Assembly: GCF_030389965.1 (NCBI RefSeq)
Contig: NZ_CP128399.1
Coordinates: 1,602,934 to 1,666,933, forward strand
From: Candidatus Chlorohelix allophototropha
GTDB lineage: Bacteria > Chloroflexota > Chloroflexia > Chloroheliales > Chloroheliaceae
DNA length: 64,000 nucleotides
Direction of reading: 5' to 3'
Within the stretch, counting starts at the first letter, position 1. Every line of letters starts with the position of its first letter. Below, one piece after another: positions 52,164 through 61,306 of this stretch. Below the pieces are notes generated by a model, which ran no database searches, was not told where the DNA came from, and saw only the letters and a list, made by a program, of their open reading frames with translations. The translations under genes and the position numbers were made by a program.

Positions 52164-52514
52164 ATGGCAAAAGTGCGCAAGGGTGATACGGTACAGGTGA
52201 TCACCGGGAAATATAAACAGAAACGAGGCACGGTAAAACGCGTATTGCCTGAAAGTAATAAGGTGATCGTGGAAGGCGTTAACATAGTTAAACGCCATAT
52301 CAAAGCCCGCTCCCAGATACGTCAAACCGGTATCGTGGAAGTAGAAGCGCCTCTGCAAGTTAGTAATGTAATGCTGGTTTGCCCACGTTGCAATGAAGCA
52401 GTACGAATCGGCTTCCGAGAAGAGAACAACGAGAAAGTTCGTTTCTGCAAAAACTCTGCTTGCGGAGCAACTATCCCGGATGCAACTGGGTGGGTCAGAC
52501 ATACTGCCGACTAG
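52164..52514 (+). CDS. rplX: Ribosomal protein uL24
   Basis: 116-residue assembly initiator protein of the 50S subunit. KOW motif KVRKGDTVQVITGKYKQKRG, then IVKRHIKARSQIRQTGIVEV. The C-terminal half has a four-Cys zinc-ribbon-like segment (CPRCNEAVRIGFR, then CKNSACGATIP). A 154-bp spacer follows, with no gene but a possible CTGCC/GGCAG hairpin near 52571. Confidence 0.98.
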   Translation: MAKVRKGDTVQVITGKYKQKRGTVKRVLPESNKVIVEGVNIVKRHIKARSQIRQTGIVEVEAPLQVSNVMLVCPRCNEAVRIGFREENNEKVRFCKNSACGATIPDATGWVRHTAD

Positions 52515-52668
52515 GCGGGGAACTAACTTAAAAATTAAACTGGAACAATTAATTAACCCGCACAAAGACCGCTGCCCTTCACTGCCCGGTACGGGTAAGG
52601 TGGCAGGTCAACGGGGGCCGACAAGGTTACCCGAATAGGTTTGGAGTGGGAAGGAGCGTACAGTTAAA

Positions 52669-53349
52669 GTGGCAGATAAAGGCAAAGCAGGGGGTAAGCA
52701 ACCGCCAAAGGGAGGAAAGCCGCAACAGCAGCAATCCCAGGGGTCAGCTTCCAAAGGAGCACCGAAAGGTGTTACCGTAGAAAAATCAATCGGGCATGCA
52801 GCGCAAGTACCAAATCTCAAGACTAAGTATCTCGCTGAGGTTGTACCGGCATTGATGAAGGAATTTAACTTCCAGAATGCAATGCAAGTTCCCAGAGTCA
52901 ATAAAGTAATAATCAACATGGGTTTGGGTGAAGCCATTGCCAATGCCAAAGCATTGGATGCCGCAGTAAGTGACCTTACCGCGATAGTTGGGCAGAAACC
53001 AGTTGTAAACCGCGCCAAGAAAAGCATTGCCGCCTTTAAGTTAAGAGAAGGAATGCCTATCGGCGTAAGCGTGACATTACGTGGGGATCGGATGTACGAG
53101 TTCCTCGATCGCCTTATGAATATAGCACTTGCCCGTGTTCGTGACTTTACTGGAGTACCGACCAAGTCATTTGATGGGCACGGAAATTATACTCTGGGTC
53201 TGAAGGAACAAATCATCTTCCCGGAGATTGATTACGATAAAGTTGATAAACTGCGCGGTATGGAGGTGACGATTGTTACCTCTGCCACGAACGACGAAGA
53301 AGGTCAGAAGCTGCTCGGGCTTCTGGGTATGCCGTTCCGCAGATCATAA
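52669..53349 (+). CDS. rplE: Ribosomal protein uL5
   Basis: 50S protein contacting 5S rRNA and P-site tRNA. The conserved body starts at about residue 48 ([20 protein letters not shown], then [40 protein letters not shown]). With 226 residues it is about 45 longer than usual, from a Lys/Gly/Gln/Pro-rich, disordered N-terminus ([20 protein letters not shown]). The GTG start at 52669 has aaggag 12-14 nt upstream; a later start would remove the extension, so this needs checking. Confidence 0.95.
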   Translation: MADKGKAGGKQPPKGGKPQQQQSQGSASKGAPKGVTVEKSIGHAAQVPNLKTKYLAEVVPALMKEFNFQNAMQVPRVNKVIINMGLGEAIANAKALDAAVSDLTAIVGQKPVVNRAKKSIAAFKLREGMPIGVSVTLRGDRMYEFLDRLMNIALARVRDFTGVPTKSFDGHGNYTLGLKEQIIFPEIDYDKVDKLRGMEVTIVTSATNDEEGQKLLGLLGMPFRRS

Positions 53350-53369
53350 GCAGAAGGAAACCGGACAAG

Positions 53370-53555
53370 ATGGCAAAAGAATCAATGGTTGTTAAGTCTC
53401 AACGCAAGCCGAAGTTCAAGGTCCAGGGTTATAATCGCTGCAAGATTTGCGGACGTTCCCGCGCCTATATGCGAAAATTCGGGATGTGCCGCATTTGCTT
53501 CCGCGAAAACGCTTTGAAAGGCGTTTTACCCGGTGTCAAGAAATCAAGCTGGTAG
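53370..53555 (+). CDS. rpsN: Ribosomal protein uS14, zinc-binding type
   Basis: 61-residue 30S protein of the short, zinc-binding (Z) form: [20 protein letters not shown] then [19 protein letters not shown], with CXXC-N12-CXXC. Gram-positive and many other phyla use this form; E. coli has the longer zinc-less one. Confidence 0.98.
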   Translation: MAKESMVVKSQRKPKFKVQGYNRCKICGRSRAYMRKFGMCRICFRENALKGVLPGVKKSSW

Positions 53556-53635
53556 CGTAAGAGCAAAGACCGCCTCGAGAAACAGTGCCGGGCAGGAAGC
53601 CCCGCTGAGAGAAGGCTTTTAAGGGGAGTTTATAG

Positions 53636-54049
53636 ATGAACGTAACCGATCCGATTGCGGACATGTTGACCCGAATCAGGAACGCATCCTCGGCTCGCCA
53701 CTCGGAAGTAATAATGCCGAGCAGCAAGCTGAAGGTATCTATTGCAAAGATTCTGCAGGATGAAGGCTATGTCCTGAATTTTTCCGAAGAGCAGACTGAA
53801 GCAATGAAGTTGCTGAAAATACAATTGAAATACGTCGGCAGTGCCAGTGGCGGCTCCAAGCGAGCAGTTATTACTGGCATAAAGCGCGTCAGCCGTCCCG
53901 GTTTGCGCATATACGCCAAGCGTAGCGAAATCCCAAAGGTAATGAATGGCTATGGCATTGCTATAGTTAGTACTCCGCAAGGTGTAATGACCGGGCGACA
54001 GGCATGGCGCGCCGGCGTAGGCGGCGAAGTGCTGGCGTACGTCTGGTAG
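53636..54049 (+). CDS. rpsH: Ribosomal protein uS8
   Basis: 137-residue 30S protein: [40 protein letters not shown] and [22 protein letters not shown] at 53636 with aagggg 8 nt upstream. Confidence 0.98.
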   Translation: MNVTDPIADMLTRIRNASSARHSEVIMPSSKLKVSIAKILQDEGYVLNFSEEQTEAMKLLKIQLKYVGSASGGSKRAVITGIKRVSRPGLRIYAKRSEIPKVMNGYGIAIVSTPQGVMTGRQAWRAGVGGEVLAYVW

Positions 54050-54069
54050 TTAAATAGGAGGACGGAAAA

Positions 54070-54621
54070 GTGTCGCGTATTGGACGCAAGCCGATAACCC
54101 TTCCCAAGGGCGTAGAGGTAAAGATTGAGGAAGGCAACCTCGTTCATGTCAAGGGGCCAAAAGGCGAATTATCCCGCCAACTGGATCCCACGATTGTCTT
54201 TGAGCGAAACGATGCCACCATCGAGGTAAAACGTCCGGATGATAGCAACAGAAGTCGCGCTATGCATGGTTTGACCCGTACTTTGCTTGACAACATGATT
54301 GTCGGAGTGAGTGCTGGCTACCGTCGTGACCTGGAAATCGCCGGCGTAGGTTACCGTGCTGTTAAAGATGGCAATGACTTGGTGCTATTACTGGGCTTCA
54401 GTCATGCTACTAAGTTGCAGCCCCCCGAGGGTATTACATACGTGGTAGAAAGTGCCACTAAAGTCTCGGTGCAGGGCATAGATAAAGAAATTGTAGGCGC
54501 TCAAGCCGCTCGTATTAGGGCGCTGCGTCCGCCGGAACCATACAAAGGCAAAGGCATTCGCTTAGCCGGTGAAGTAATTCGCCGCAAGGCTGGTAAAGCC
54601 GGTAAAGCTGGTAAGAAATAA
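54070..54621 (+). CDS. rplF: Ribosomal protein uL6
   Basis: 183-residue 50S protein: SRIGRKPITLPKGVEVKIEE, then VKGPKGELSRQLDPTIVFER, and ALRPPEPYKGKGIRLAGEVI. GTG start with aggagg upstream; Lys/Ala-rich tail. Confidence 0.98.
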   Translation: MSRIGRKPITLPKGVEVKIEEGNLVHVKGPKGELSRQLDPTIVFERNDATIEVKRPDDSNRSRAMHGLTRTLLDNMIVGVSAGYRRDLEIAGVGYRAVKDGNDLVLLLGFSHATKLQPPEGITYVVESATKVSVQGIDKEIVGAQAARIRALRPPEPYKGKGIRLAGEVIRRKAGKAGKAGKK

Positions 54622-54680
54622 GACTACAGGTGCAGGGTATTTGATACTCTGCCCTAATATTAGGGAGCTTGTAAAAGATT

Positions 54681-55052
54681 ATGCGCAGAATTAGACGAGA
54701 TTTGAGTCCGCGACAGCGGCGGCAGATTCGGGTGCGCAGCAAGATAAGTGGTACACCCGAAAGACCGCGCCTCAACGTCTTCCGTAGCGCCAACCACATC
54801 TACGCGCAGGTGATCGATGATTCTATCGGTCATACCCTTGTCTCAGCGAGTACGATGGATAAGGAGGCCCGCCCTGATTTTAAGGACGGTATCAACAAGA
54901 CTGATGAGGCGAAACTGGTAGGAAAGATTGTAGCAGAGCGCGCCAAAGAGAAAGGCATTACCAAAGTGGTCTTTGACCGTGGCGGTTATCTTTATCACGG
55001 GCGTATTAAGGCACTGGCTGACGCCGCCCGCGAAGCCGGTTTGGACTTTTAA
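54681..55052 (+). CDS. rplR: Ribosomal protein uL18
   Basis: 123-residue 5S-rRNA binding protein: [20 protein letters not shown], then [20 protein letters not shown], and [23 protein letters not shown] at 54681; normal length. Confidence 0.98.
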   Translation: MRRIRRDLSPRQRRQIRVRSKISGTPERPRLNVFRSANHIYAQVIDDSIGHTLVSASTMDKEARPDFKDGINKTDEAKLVGKIVAERAKEKGITKVVFDRGGYLYHGRIKALADAAREAGLDF

Positions 55053-55067
55053 GGAGCGCGAATTCAG

Positions 55068-55844
55068 ATGGCAAGAATTGATGCAAGCAAATTGAATTTG
55101 GAAGAGCGCGTGGTCCAAATCAACCGCGTGGCTAAAGTGGTAAAAGGTGGTCGCCGCTTCAGCTTTAGCTCTATGGTAGTGGTTGGCGATGGTCAAGGTT
55201 TTGTAGGCGCTGGTATCGGTAAAGCCGGTGAAGTGCCGGATAGCATTCGCAAAGGTGCTGAAGATGCTAAGAAGAACCTGATCAGAGTGCCTCTTGAGGG
55301 TTCCACCATACCACACGAAATTACCGTGAAGTTCGGCGCTAGCAAAGTAATGCTGCGACCCGCTTCTCCCGGTACTGGTGTGATTGCAGGTGGTGGGGTA
55401 CGTGCCGTTCTTGAAGCCGCAGGTATCAAAGATATTCTCTCAAAGTCGCTAGGTAACAACAACCCAGTTAACACCGTGCGCGCCACTTTACTGGCACTTT
55501 CTCAATTGAAAGTGCGCAATGACGAAGAAATCAAGCGTAGCAAACCGTTCCGTACCTTCGGGCTTGGTCCTACCGATGAGAAGGTGGCAGTACCTGAGCG
55601 CAAGTTCGGTATCCTTGTGCCAGTCTCCAGCGGTAGTGATCGTGGGCCTCGCCGTGACAGAAAAGATCGTGATGGCGGTGGTCGTGGTAAACCCGGTGGT
55701 GGTGGCGGTCAACGCCGTGATGATCGTCGAGGTGGTGGAAACCGCCCTGCAGGTAGAGGCGCTCCGAGAAGTGAGAATGGGGTTAGACCTGAGTCTGAAG
55801 CTCCAAAACCTGAGACGAGTGGCGGCGAGTCTTCCGCTAATTAA
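55068..55844 (+). CDS. rpsE: Ribosomal protein uS5 with long RGG-like tail
   Basis: 30S protein for decoding accuracy. The standard body (residues about 1-165) has [40 protein letters not shown] and [20 protein letters not shown]. The final 90 residues are an unusual Arg/Gly/Asp-rich, disordered tail ([20 protein letters not shown]) ending acidic. The length of 258 compares with about 165 in most bacteria. No frameshift is visible: the frame is open and codon use continues unchanged. Confidence 0.97.
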   Translation: MARIDASKLNLEERVVQINRVAKVVKGGRRFSFSSMVVVGDGQGFVGAGIGKAGEVPDSIRKGAEDAKKNLIRVPLEGSTIPHEITVKFGASKVMLRPASPGTGVIAGGGVRAVLEAAGIKDILSKSLGNNNPVNTVRATLLALSQLKVRNDEEIKRSKPFRTFGLGPTDEKVAVPERKFGILVPVSSGSDRGPRRDRKDRDGGGRGKPGGGGGQRRDDRRGGGNRPAGRGAPRSENGVRPESEAPKPETSGGESSAN

Positions 55845-55938
55845 CAGGAATTTCGTTTTGAGGGGGTAAACATTTTGAATGTTGCCCCTTATAAACCGGA
55901 AATTACACTTGAGATAAGTTGTAAGAAATAGGTAAGCG

Positions 55939-56154
55939 ATGGCTGATAATAAAGTGAACAATCAAGCGGAAACTACGGGTAAGACTGTTACCTTTACACT
56001 GGTAAGAAGCACTATTCGTTCGCGCGCTGATCACAAGCAAACTATTGCTTCGTTGGGTTTGCACCACTTGCGCCAGTCCAACACGCTGCCGGATAACCCG
56101 GCGGTGCGAGGCATGATTAAGTACGTGCGCCATTGGGTGAAGGTCGAAGAGTAG
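55939..56154 (+). CDS. rpmD: Ribosomal protein uL30
   Basis: 71-residue 50S protein: TFTLVRSTIRSRADHKQTIA, then LGLHHLRQSNTLPDNPAVRG. A 94-bp spacer before it contains a hairpin at about 55861-55885 (ACATT/AATGT inside GGGG/CCCC). About 10 residues of N-terminal extension. Confidence 0.95.
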   Translation: MADNKVNNQAETTGKTVTFTLVRSTIRSRADHKQTIASLGLHHLRQSNTLPDNPAVRGMIKYVRHWVKVEE

Positions 56155-56172
56155 GTTAAGGAGTATAAACTA

Positions 56173-56658
56173 ATGCAACAGCATGACTTAAAACCGGCTC
56201 CTGGTAGCACCTCGGCTCCCAAGCGCGTAGGTCGTGGTCACGGTTCTGGTTTGGTAAAAACCAGCGGCTTTGGTCAGAAAGGTCAAAAAGCTCGTACCGG
56301 ACATCACAAAGTACCGGTCTGGTTTGAAGGCGCACCTTCTAAGGTTAACACCTTTAAGCGTACCGGTTACAAACGTGGTACTGGATTCAACAACCCAAAC
56401 CGGGTTGAATATGAAGTGGTAAACCTTTCACAATTGGAAGATTGGGAAGGTGGCGAGGTCACAGTTGAAACTTTGATAGCGCGCCGCTACATACGTACTA
56501 ACAAACCGGTAAAGGTGTTGGGTAGAGGCGAGATTAGCAAAGCTCTGACCGTGAGAGTTCATCGCCTGAGCGAAAGCGCAAAGCAGAAGATAACGGCTGC
56601 CGGTGGCAACTATGAGGAATTGACTCCCGCGGAGAGCGGTGAGGAAAACGCCGATTAG
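56173..56658 (+). CDS. rplO: Ribosomal protein uL15
   Basis: 161-residue 50S protein: KRVGRGHGSGLVKTSGFGQK, then ARTGHHKVPVWFEGAPSKVN. Last r-protein before secY, with a Glu-rich tail. ATG at 56173; moderate ribosome site (aaggag). Confidence 0.98.
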   Translation: MQQHDLKPAPGSTSAPKRVGRGHGSGLVKTSGFGQKGQKARTGHHKVPVWFEGAPSKVNTFKRTGYKRGTGFNNPNRVEYEVVNLSQLEDWEGGEVTVETLIARRYIRTNKPVKVLGRGEISKALTVRVHRLSESAKQKITAAGGNYEELTPAESGEENAD

Positions 56659-56792
56659 GTGATAAAGCATCAGGTTAAAGGATATAAAATTGCTATTAGG
56701 CAAAATCTTGTATAATAGCAAAGTTGCCTGTAGCAGACTAAATTCTGCAATCTGATGCTAAACCTAAATCCTGCGGAGGAAAATCACCAACA

Positions 56793-58157
56793 ATGCTAAA
56801 AGCTGTTATCAAAGCATTTGGAATACCTGACCTTCGGCGGCGCATATTTTTTACGCTGGGTATTCTCGTAATCTTTAGAGTTATCGCCCACGTACCGCTG
56901 CCCGGTATTTCAAGTGAGATTAAATCTAGGCTTACAAACCTGATAAGTGGCGTTGATGCGCCGGCAGGTAGCAGCCAGGGTATCGGTAGTGTGCTGGGCT
57001 TCTTGAATATATTTTCGGGTGGTAGTCTCAGTAACTTCTCGATTGTGGCAACCGGGGTATATCCCTATATTACCGCTACAATTATTATGCAGTTGTTACA
57101 GCCGATTATACCTGCACTTGAAAACCTTTCAAAAGAAGGTGAGCGAGGGCGCGCTGTAATTAATCGCTGGCAGCATATCATTACTGTGCCGATTGCGGCA
57201 GTTACCGCCTACGGTCAAATAGTATTGCTGAAAAGCCAGAATGTAATTACCGGAACGGACGCTCAGAAACTCTCATTATTCGGTGCAAGCTCTGACTTCG
57301 GGCTAACCGTTACCGTTGTTATCTCGATGACAGCCGGAACGATGATACTAGTCTGGATGGGTGAGCTAATAACCGAATTTGGTATCGGTCAAGGTGTCTC
57401 GGTGCTTATTTTTGGAGGTATCGTCTCGAACCTACCTTCAACCCTTGTGCGTACCAGCCAGACAGGTGTTGCTCAAAACATCATCTCTATACTGATTATA
57501 GTAGTTGTAGCTTTACTATCAATTGTAGGGATTGTACTGGTTCAAGAAGGGCAGCGCAAAATACCGGTCAAGTTTCCGCGTCAAACGCAGGGCAACCGGG
57601 TTTATGGCGGTCAAAGCACCTATATACCTTTAAAGGTGAACTCAGCCGGTATGATTCCGCTGATTTTTGCCAGTAGTATTATCATATTTCCAACTACAGT
57701 GGCGGGCTTCTTCGTTCGTCCCAACCAGCCCGATGATGTGATTAGCCAAGCGGCAAACTGGGTAGTTGTGAACTTTGGTCCTAGCAGTATTCTGTATCAA
57801 GTAGTGTATTTTGGAATGGTGGTAGGTTTCACCTATTTCTATACACTCGTGCTCTTTAACCAACAAAATATTACGGAAAGTCTCCGGGACAGAGGTGGCT
57901 TCATACCGGGTTACCGACCGGGCAAACCGACCAATGACTTTTTAATGAAGGTTTTGAATCGCATAACTTTGCTGGGCGCTTTGTTCCTAGGCACAATTGC
58001 GGTGCTACCCTTCTTGCTGGGCGCTATAGTCCAGTCTCAGGTCAATACATTCTTGAGCAGCACTTCGCTCTTGATTGTGGTAGGTGTAGCTGTAGATACC
58101 ATGAAACAGCTTGAAGCCCAGTTAACTATGCGCGAATATCAAGGCATACTCCGCTAG
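56793..58157 (+). CDS. secY: Preprotein translocase subunit SecY
   Basis: 454-residue core of the Sec channel with ten membrane segments. Motifs: IARVP-like HVPLPGISSEIKS, IFSGGSLSNFSIVATGVYPY, the cytosolic loops VQEGQRKIPVKFPRQTQGNR and FIPGYRPGKPTNDFLMKVLN. The start has gcggagga 8-10 nt upstream. A -10-like TATAAT at 56711 hints at an added promoter, though its -35 is weak. Confidence 0.99.
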   Translation: MLKAVIKAFGIPDLRRRIFFTLGILVIFRVIAHVPLPGISSEIKSRLTNLISGVDAPAGSSQGIGSVLGFLNIFSGGSLSNFSIVATGVYPYITATIIMQLLQPIIPALENLSKEGERGRAVINRWQHIITVPIAAVTAYGQIVLLKSQNVITGTDAQKLSLFGASSDFGLTVTVVISMTAGTMILVWMGELITEFGIGQGVSVLIFGGIVSNLPSTLVRTSQTGVAQNIISILIIVVVALLSIVGIVLVQEGQRKIPVKFPRQTQGNRVYGGQSTYIPLKVNSAGMIPLIFASSIIIFPTTVAGFFVRPNQPDDVISQAANWVVVNFGPSSILYQVVYFGMVVGFTYFYTLVLFNQQNITESLRDRGGFIPGYRPGKPTNDFLMKVLNRITLLGALFLGTIAVLPFLLGAIVQSQVNTFLSSTSLLIVVGVAVDTMKQLEAQLTMREYQGILR

Positions 58158-58241
58158 TTGTAGTGATCTTGTATAAAGGCCTGATAAAGTAGAGCTATAT
58201 AAACGATAAACAGAATTTATATGTTCTTCTCTACTTTTCAG

Positions 58242-58271
58242 TTGTCGCCTTTCTTAAGCCTATGTTATAAT
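58242..58271 (+). promoter_or_regulatory. Internal promoter before adk
   Basis: TTGTCG (58242-58247) and TATAAT (58266-58271) are 18 bp apart in the 190-bp spacer between secY and adk. It would give adk and infA an independent start. Confidence 0.6.
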
Positions 58272-58347
58272 AAGTGTAGCATTTCACAAAGTGCGCTTAT
58301 TTAGGTTAGGCTAGCTTGCAAAGATGGAAGTTTAGGAAGGGAGCCGC

Positions 58348-59034
58348 ATGTATATAATTTTACTTGGAGCACCAGGGGCAGGAAAAGGCACACAAGCCAA
58401 ATTGTTATCGGAACGATTGGATATAGCACATGTATCCAGTGGAGACTTGTTACGCGATAACATTAAACGCGGTACAGATTTAGGCTTGCAAGCCAAAGGT
58501 TTTATGGATCGTGGCGAGTTGGTACCGGATGGAACGGTTATCAATATGATAGTAGAGCATCTGTCAACGCCTAGTTGCGTTCACGGTGCTATGTTGGATG
58601 GTTTCCCGCGTACTATCCCGCAAGCCGATGCTTTGAATGTGGCGTTGCAAAATGGCTTTAGGCAGGGCGTGACCGCAGTATTGTACATAAAGGTGGAAAA
58701 CGAAGAACTGTTAAGCCGCCTTAGTGGTCGCTGGATTTGTAGGTCATGCCAAACTCCCTATCACGAAGTCTACAACGCGCCTCGCGTAAAAGGGGTGTGC
58801 GATAGTTGTGGGGGCGAGTTATACCAGCGGGAAGATGATACCCGTGCCACCGCTGAGCGCCGTTTGCAGGTTTATTTTAACCAGACGTTGCCATTGATTG
58901 ACTACTATAACAAACGCGATTTGCTCATCGAGATAGACGGGCAACGTGAAGTAGAAGAAGTCAATCGAGACCTGATCACTGCTCTAAAGAAAGTGGAACA
59001 GCCGGGGGGGGTCACTGAGTCGTTGTTGGCGTAA
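58348..59034 (+). CDS. adk: Adenylate kinase
   Basis: Interconverts ATP + AMP and 2 ADP. The 228-residue protein has the P-loop GAPGAGKGTQA, AMP site SSGDLLRDNI, DGFPRTIPQADAL and a lid with four Cys (WICRSCQTPYH, then GVCDSCGG) that probably binds zinc. It lies after secY as usual, but the methionine aminopeptidase gene often found next is missing. Confidence 0.99.
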   Translation: MYIILLGAPGAGKGTQAKLLSERLDIAHVSSGDLLRDNIKRGTDLGLQAKGFMDRGELVPDGTVINMIVEHLSTPSCVHGAMLDGFPRTIPQADALNVALQNGFRQGVTAVLYIKVENEELLSRLSGRWICRSCQTPYHEVYNAPRVKGVCDSCGGELYQREDDTRATAERRLQVYFNQTLPLIDYYNKRDLLIEIDGQREVEEVNRDLITALKKVEQPGGVTESLLA

Positions 59035-59164
59035 CGACTCATTGCAAGCGTCAGGCATCTGTTAAATAAAGACGATTCCGAGTTGGCGGTCTCTCTGCAA
59101 GGTGAGTAGGTGGGCCGCTATTCTTACCTGTAAAAGTAGAAATACATAAAACAGGAAAAAACAG

Positions 59165-59386
59165 GTGAGCAAGAAAAGAGACGTAATAGAAGTAGAAGGA
59201 AGAGTGATTGAAGCCTTACCCAACGCTATGTTCCAGGTAGAACTGGAAAAAGGTCACAAAGTGCTGGCAACGGTAAACGGAAAAATCCGTTTAAACTTCA
59301 TTCGTATTTTGCCGGGTGATCGCGTTCTGGTAGAGCTATCGCCTTATGACCTAACAAGAGGGCGAATCACCTATCGCTACAAATAA
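59165..59386 (+). CDS. infA: Translation initiation factor IF-1
   Basis: 73-residue OB-fold protein blocking the A site during initiation: [20 protein letters not shown], then [20 protein letters not shown] and [23 protein letters not shown] start at 59165, 131 bp after adk; no gene lies between. Sequence is fully typical. Confidence 0.99.
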   Translation: MSKKRDVIEVEGRVIEALPNAMFQVELEKGHKVLATVNGKIRLNFIRILPGDRVLVELSPYDLTRGRITYRYK

Positions 59387-59452
59387 CAAAAATAGCAAGG
59401 GCACATGGCAACCTCGCTATGATAATAATATTGAAAATGCCATTTTGGGAAT

Positions 59453-59482
59453 TTGCCAAGCCTACACGGGTTGTGGTATAAT
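59453..59482 (+). promoter_or_regulatory. Internal promoter before rpmJ
   Basis: TTGCCA (59453-59458) and TATAAT (59477-59482) are 18 bp apart in the spacer between infA and rpmJ. It could drive the alpha set (rpmJ to rplQ) independently of the upstream genes. Confidence 0.6.
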
Positions 59483-59574
59483 TTCCACTTGTCTGTATCA
59501 ATAGGAAAAAATCAAAACGATATAAAGCGCTTTAAATTAGGGTGCTGTAATCGTGAAATTGAGGGAATTGAGCG

Positions 59575-59688
59575 ATGAAGGTACGAGCATCGGTGAAGCC
59601 GCGCTGCGAAAAATGCAAAATAATCCGGCGTAAGGGAGTAGTAATGGTGATTTGTTCTACTCCTAAACATAAACAGCGGCAAGGCTAG
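59575..59688 (+). CDS. rpmJ: Ribosomal protein bL36
   Basis: A 37-residue zinc-binding 50S protein, too short for most gene finders: [19 protein letters not shown] followed by [18 protein letters not shown]. Ligands are Cys11, Cys14, Cys27 and His32. Tail KHKQRQG is diagnostic. It starts 25 bp before rpsM on the same strand. Confidence 0.97.
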   Translation: MKVRASVKPRCEKCKIIRRKGVVMVICSTPKHKQRQG

Positions 59689-59712
59689 TAAGATTTCTGG
59701 AGGATAGACCGC

Positions 59713-60093
59713 ATGGCGAGAATTGCCGGGGTTGATTTGCCCCGCGATAAAAGAGTTGAAATAGGTCTCACCTATATTTTCGGTATCGGGCTAAAAACGA
59801 GTCAGAAAATTCTCGAAACGGCTAATATAAGCCCCGATACTAGGGTTCATACACTTACCGATGATGAAATTCATCGGTTGCGTGAGATAATCGATCGCGA
59901 GTACCGTGTAGAAGGTGACTTGCGTCGAGAAGTAAACCTGAATATTAAACGCCTGGTAGAGATTGGTTGCTATCGCGGCAAGCGCCACCGCGCCGGATTA
60001 CCGGTTCGCGGACAGCGCACCCGTACTAACGCGCGTACTCGCCGTGGTGGACCTCGCCGTACCGTTGCCGGTAAGAAGAAAGCGACGAAGTAA
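59713..60093 (+). CDS. rpsM: Ribosomal protein uS13
   Basis: 126-residue 30S head protein at the subunit bridge: [20 protein letters not shown], then [20 protein letters not shown] and [20 protein letters not shown]. Strong start with ggagg. Confidence 0.99.
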   Translation: MARIAGVDLPRDKRVEIGLTYIFGIGLKTSQKILETANISPDTRVHTLTDDEIHRLREIIDREYRVEGDLRREVNLNIKRLVEIGCYRGKRHRAGLPVRGQRTRTNARTRRGGPRRTVAGKKKATK

Positions 60094-60151
60094 TCTAGTT
60101 TTAATAGCCAGGTGGGCTTTCCCACTGGTAGGCTGAGCTAAAGGAGCAAGG

Positions 60152-60559
60152 ATGGCTGAGAAAAGTGGCGGTAAAAAGCGCGTTGCCAAGGTAAAACGCC
60201 GGGAACGGAAGAATGTTCCGAAGGGGCAGGCGCATATTCAATCTACTTTTAACAATACAATTGTTACTTTGACCGACCCCAAGGGAAATGTATTAGCCTG
60301 GGGTAGTGCAGGCGCAAGCGACTTTAAGGGTTCTCGGAAAAGCACCCCTTATGCCGCGCAAGTAGCCGCGGAAGGTGCTGCACGCCGGGCGATGGATCAT
60401 GGCTTGCGTCAGGTAGAGGTATTTGTGAAAGGTCCGGGCTCCGGGCGTGAAGCCGCAATCCGCTCCTTGCAGGCGAGTGGTATTTCGGTGGTATCTATTA
60501 CTGATGTCACCCCGATCCCACACAACGGTTGCCGCCCTCCCAAGCGCCGTCGTGTATAA
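60152..60559 (+). CDS. rpsK: Ribosomal protein uS11
   Basis: 135-residue 30S platform protein: [20 protein letters not shown], then [20 protein letters not shown] and [13 protein letters not shown] at the C-terminus. Basic N-terminal extension of about 15 residues. Confidence 0.99.
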   Translation: MAEKSGGKKRVAKVKRRERKNVPKGQAHIQSTFNNTIVTLTDPKGNVLAWGSAGASDFKGSRKSTPYAAQVAAEGAARRAMDHGLRQVEVFVKGPGSGREAAIRSLQASGISVVSITDVTPIPHNGCRPPKRRRV

Positions 60560-60602
60560 GGTTGATCTGAAGCGTCTAACGAATATAAATTAGTGAGGAA
60601 TA

Positions 60603-61232
60603 ATGGCTAGATATACTGGTCCGGTCTGCAGGCTCTGCCGGCGCGAGGGTGTAAAGTTAATGCTCAAAGGGGAACGCTGCATGACTCCCAAGTGCGCCTT
60701 CGAGAATCGACAGGAAACACCCGGTGTGCACGGTGCAAAACGCCAGCGCAAACTCAGCGATTATGGCACGCAGTTGCGCGAGAAACAAAAGGCACGCCGC
60801 ATTTATGGAGTGCTGGAAAAGCAATTCCGCAAACACTATGATGAAGCGCGGCGACAAACCGGCGCTACTGGTGAACGATTGCTCCAAATTTTGGAATTGC
60901 GAATGGATAACCTGATTTACCGGATGGGGTTTGCCGATTCCCGTAAGCAGGCGCGACAACTGGTTAGACATGGTCATTTTGCTATAAACGGGCACAAAAC
61001 TGATATACCTTCCTATATTGCCAAAATCGGTGATACGGTTACCCTTGTCGAAAGAAGCAAGGAAAAAACCTATTTCAAGGTTGTGGCGGATAGTATTGGA
61101 AAGCATGATGCTCCGTCTTGGCTTACTCTTGACGCTAAGGGTTTAACGGGTCGAGTAGTACGGTTGCCTGAGCATGCCGAGATTGATTCGTTACTTGAGA
61201 CTAACCTTATAGTTGAATATTATAGCCGCTAG
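60603..61232 (+). CDS. rpsD: Ribosomal protein uS4
   Basis: 209-residue primary 16S binding protein. N-terminal zinc site Cys9, Cys12, Cys26, Cys31 (PVCRLCRREG ... GERCMTPKC), then the S4 domain LRMDNLIYRMGFADSRKQAR. The zinc-type form differs from E. coli's zinc-less form. In E. coli S4 represses the alpha operon; this gene's own place in the set is the same. Confidence 0.99.
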   Translation: MARYTGPVCRLCRREGVKLMLKGERCMTPKCAFENRQETPGVHGAKRQRKLSDYGTQLREKQKARRIYGVLEKQFRKHYDEARRQTGATGERLLQILELRMDNLIYRMGFADSRKQARQLVRHGHFAINGHKTDIPSYIAKIGDTVTLVERSKEKTYFKVVADSIGKHDAPSWLTLDAKGLTGRVVRLPEHAEIDSLLETNLIVEYYSR

Positions 61233-61306
61233 TAGTCAATTGTCGGCAACCGGATTGGATATTATTTAACCCGGTTCCCCAACTAAGGAAGAGGAGGCTG
61301 GAGACC

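Noticed and set aside
52515-52668. Possible small gene between rplX and rplE
   Set aside because: The frame that crosses it is out of register with any start and ribosome site; only weak hairpin potential is seen.
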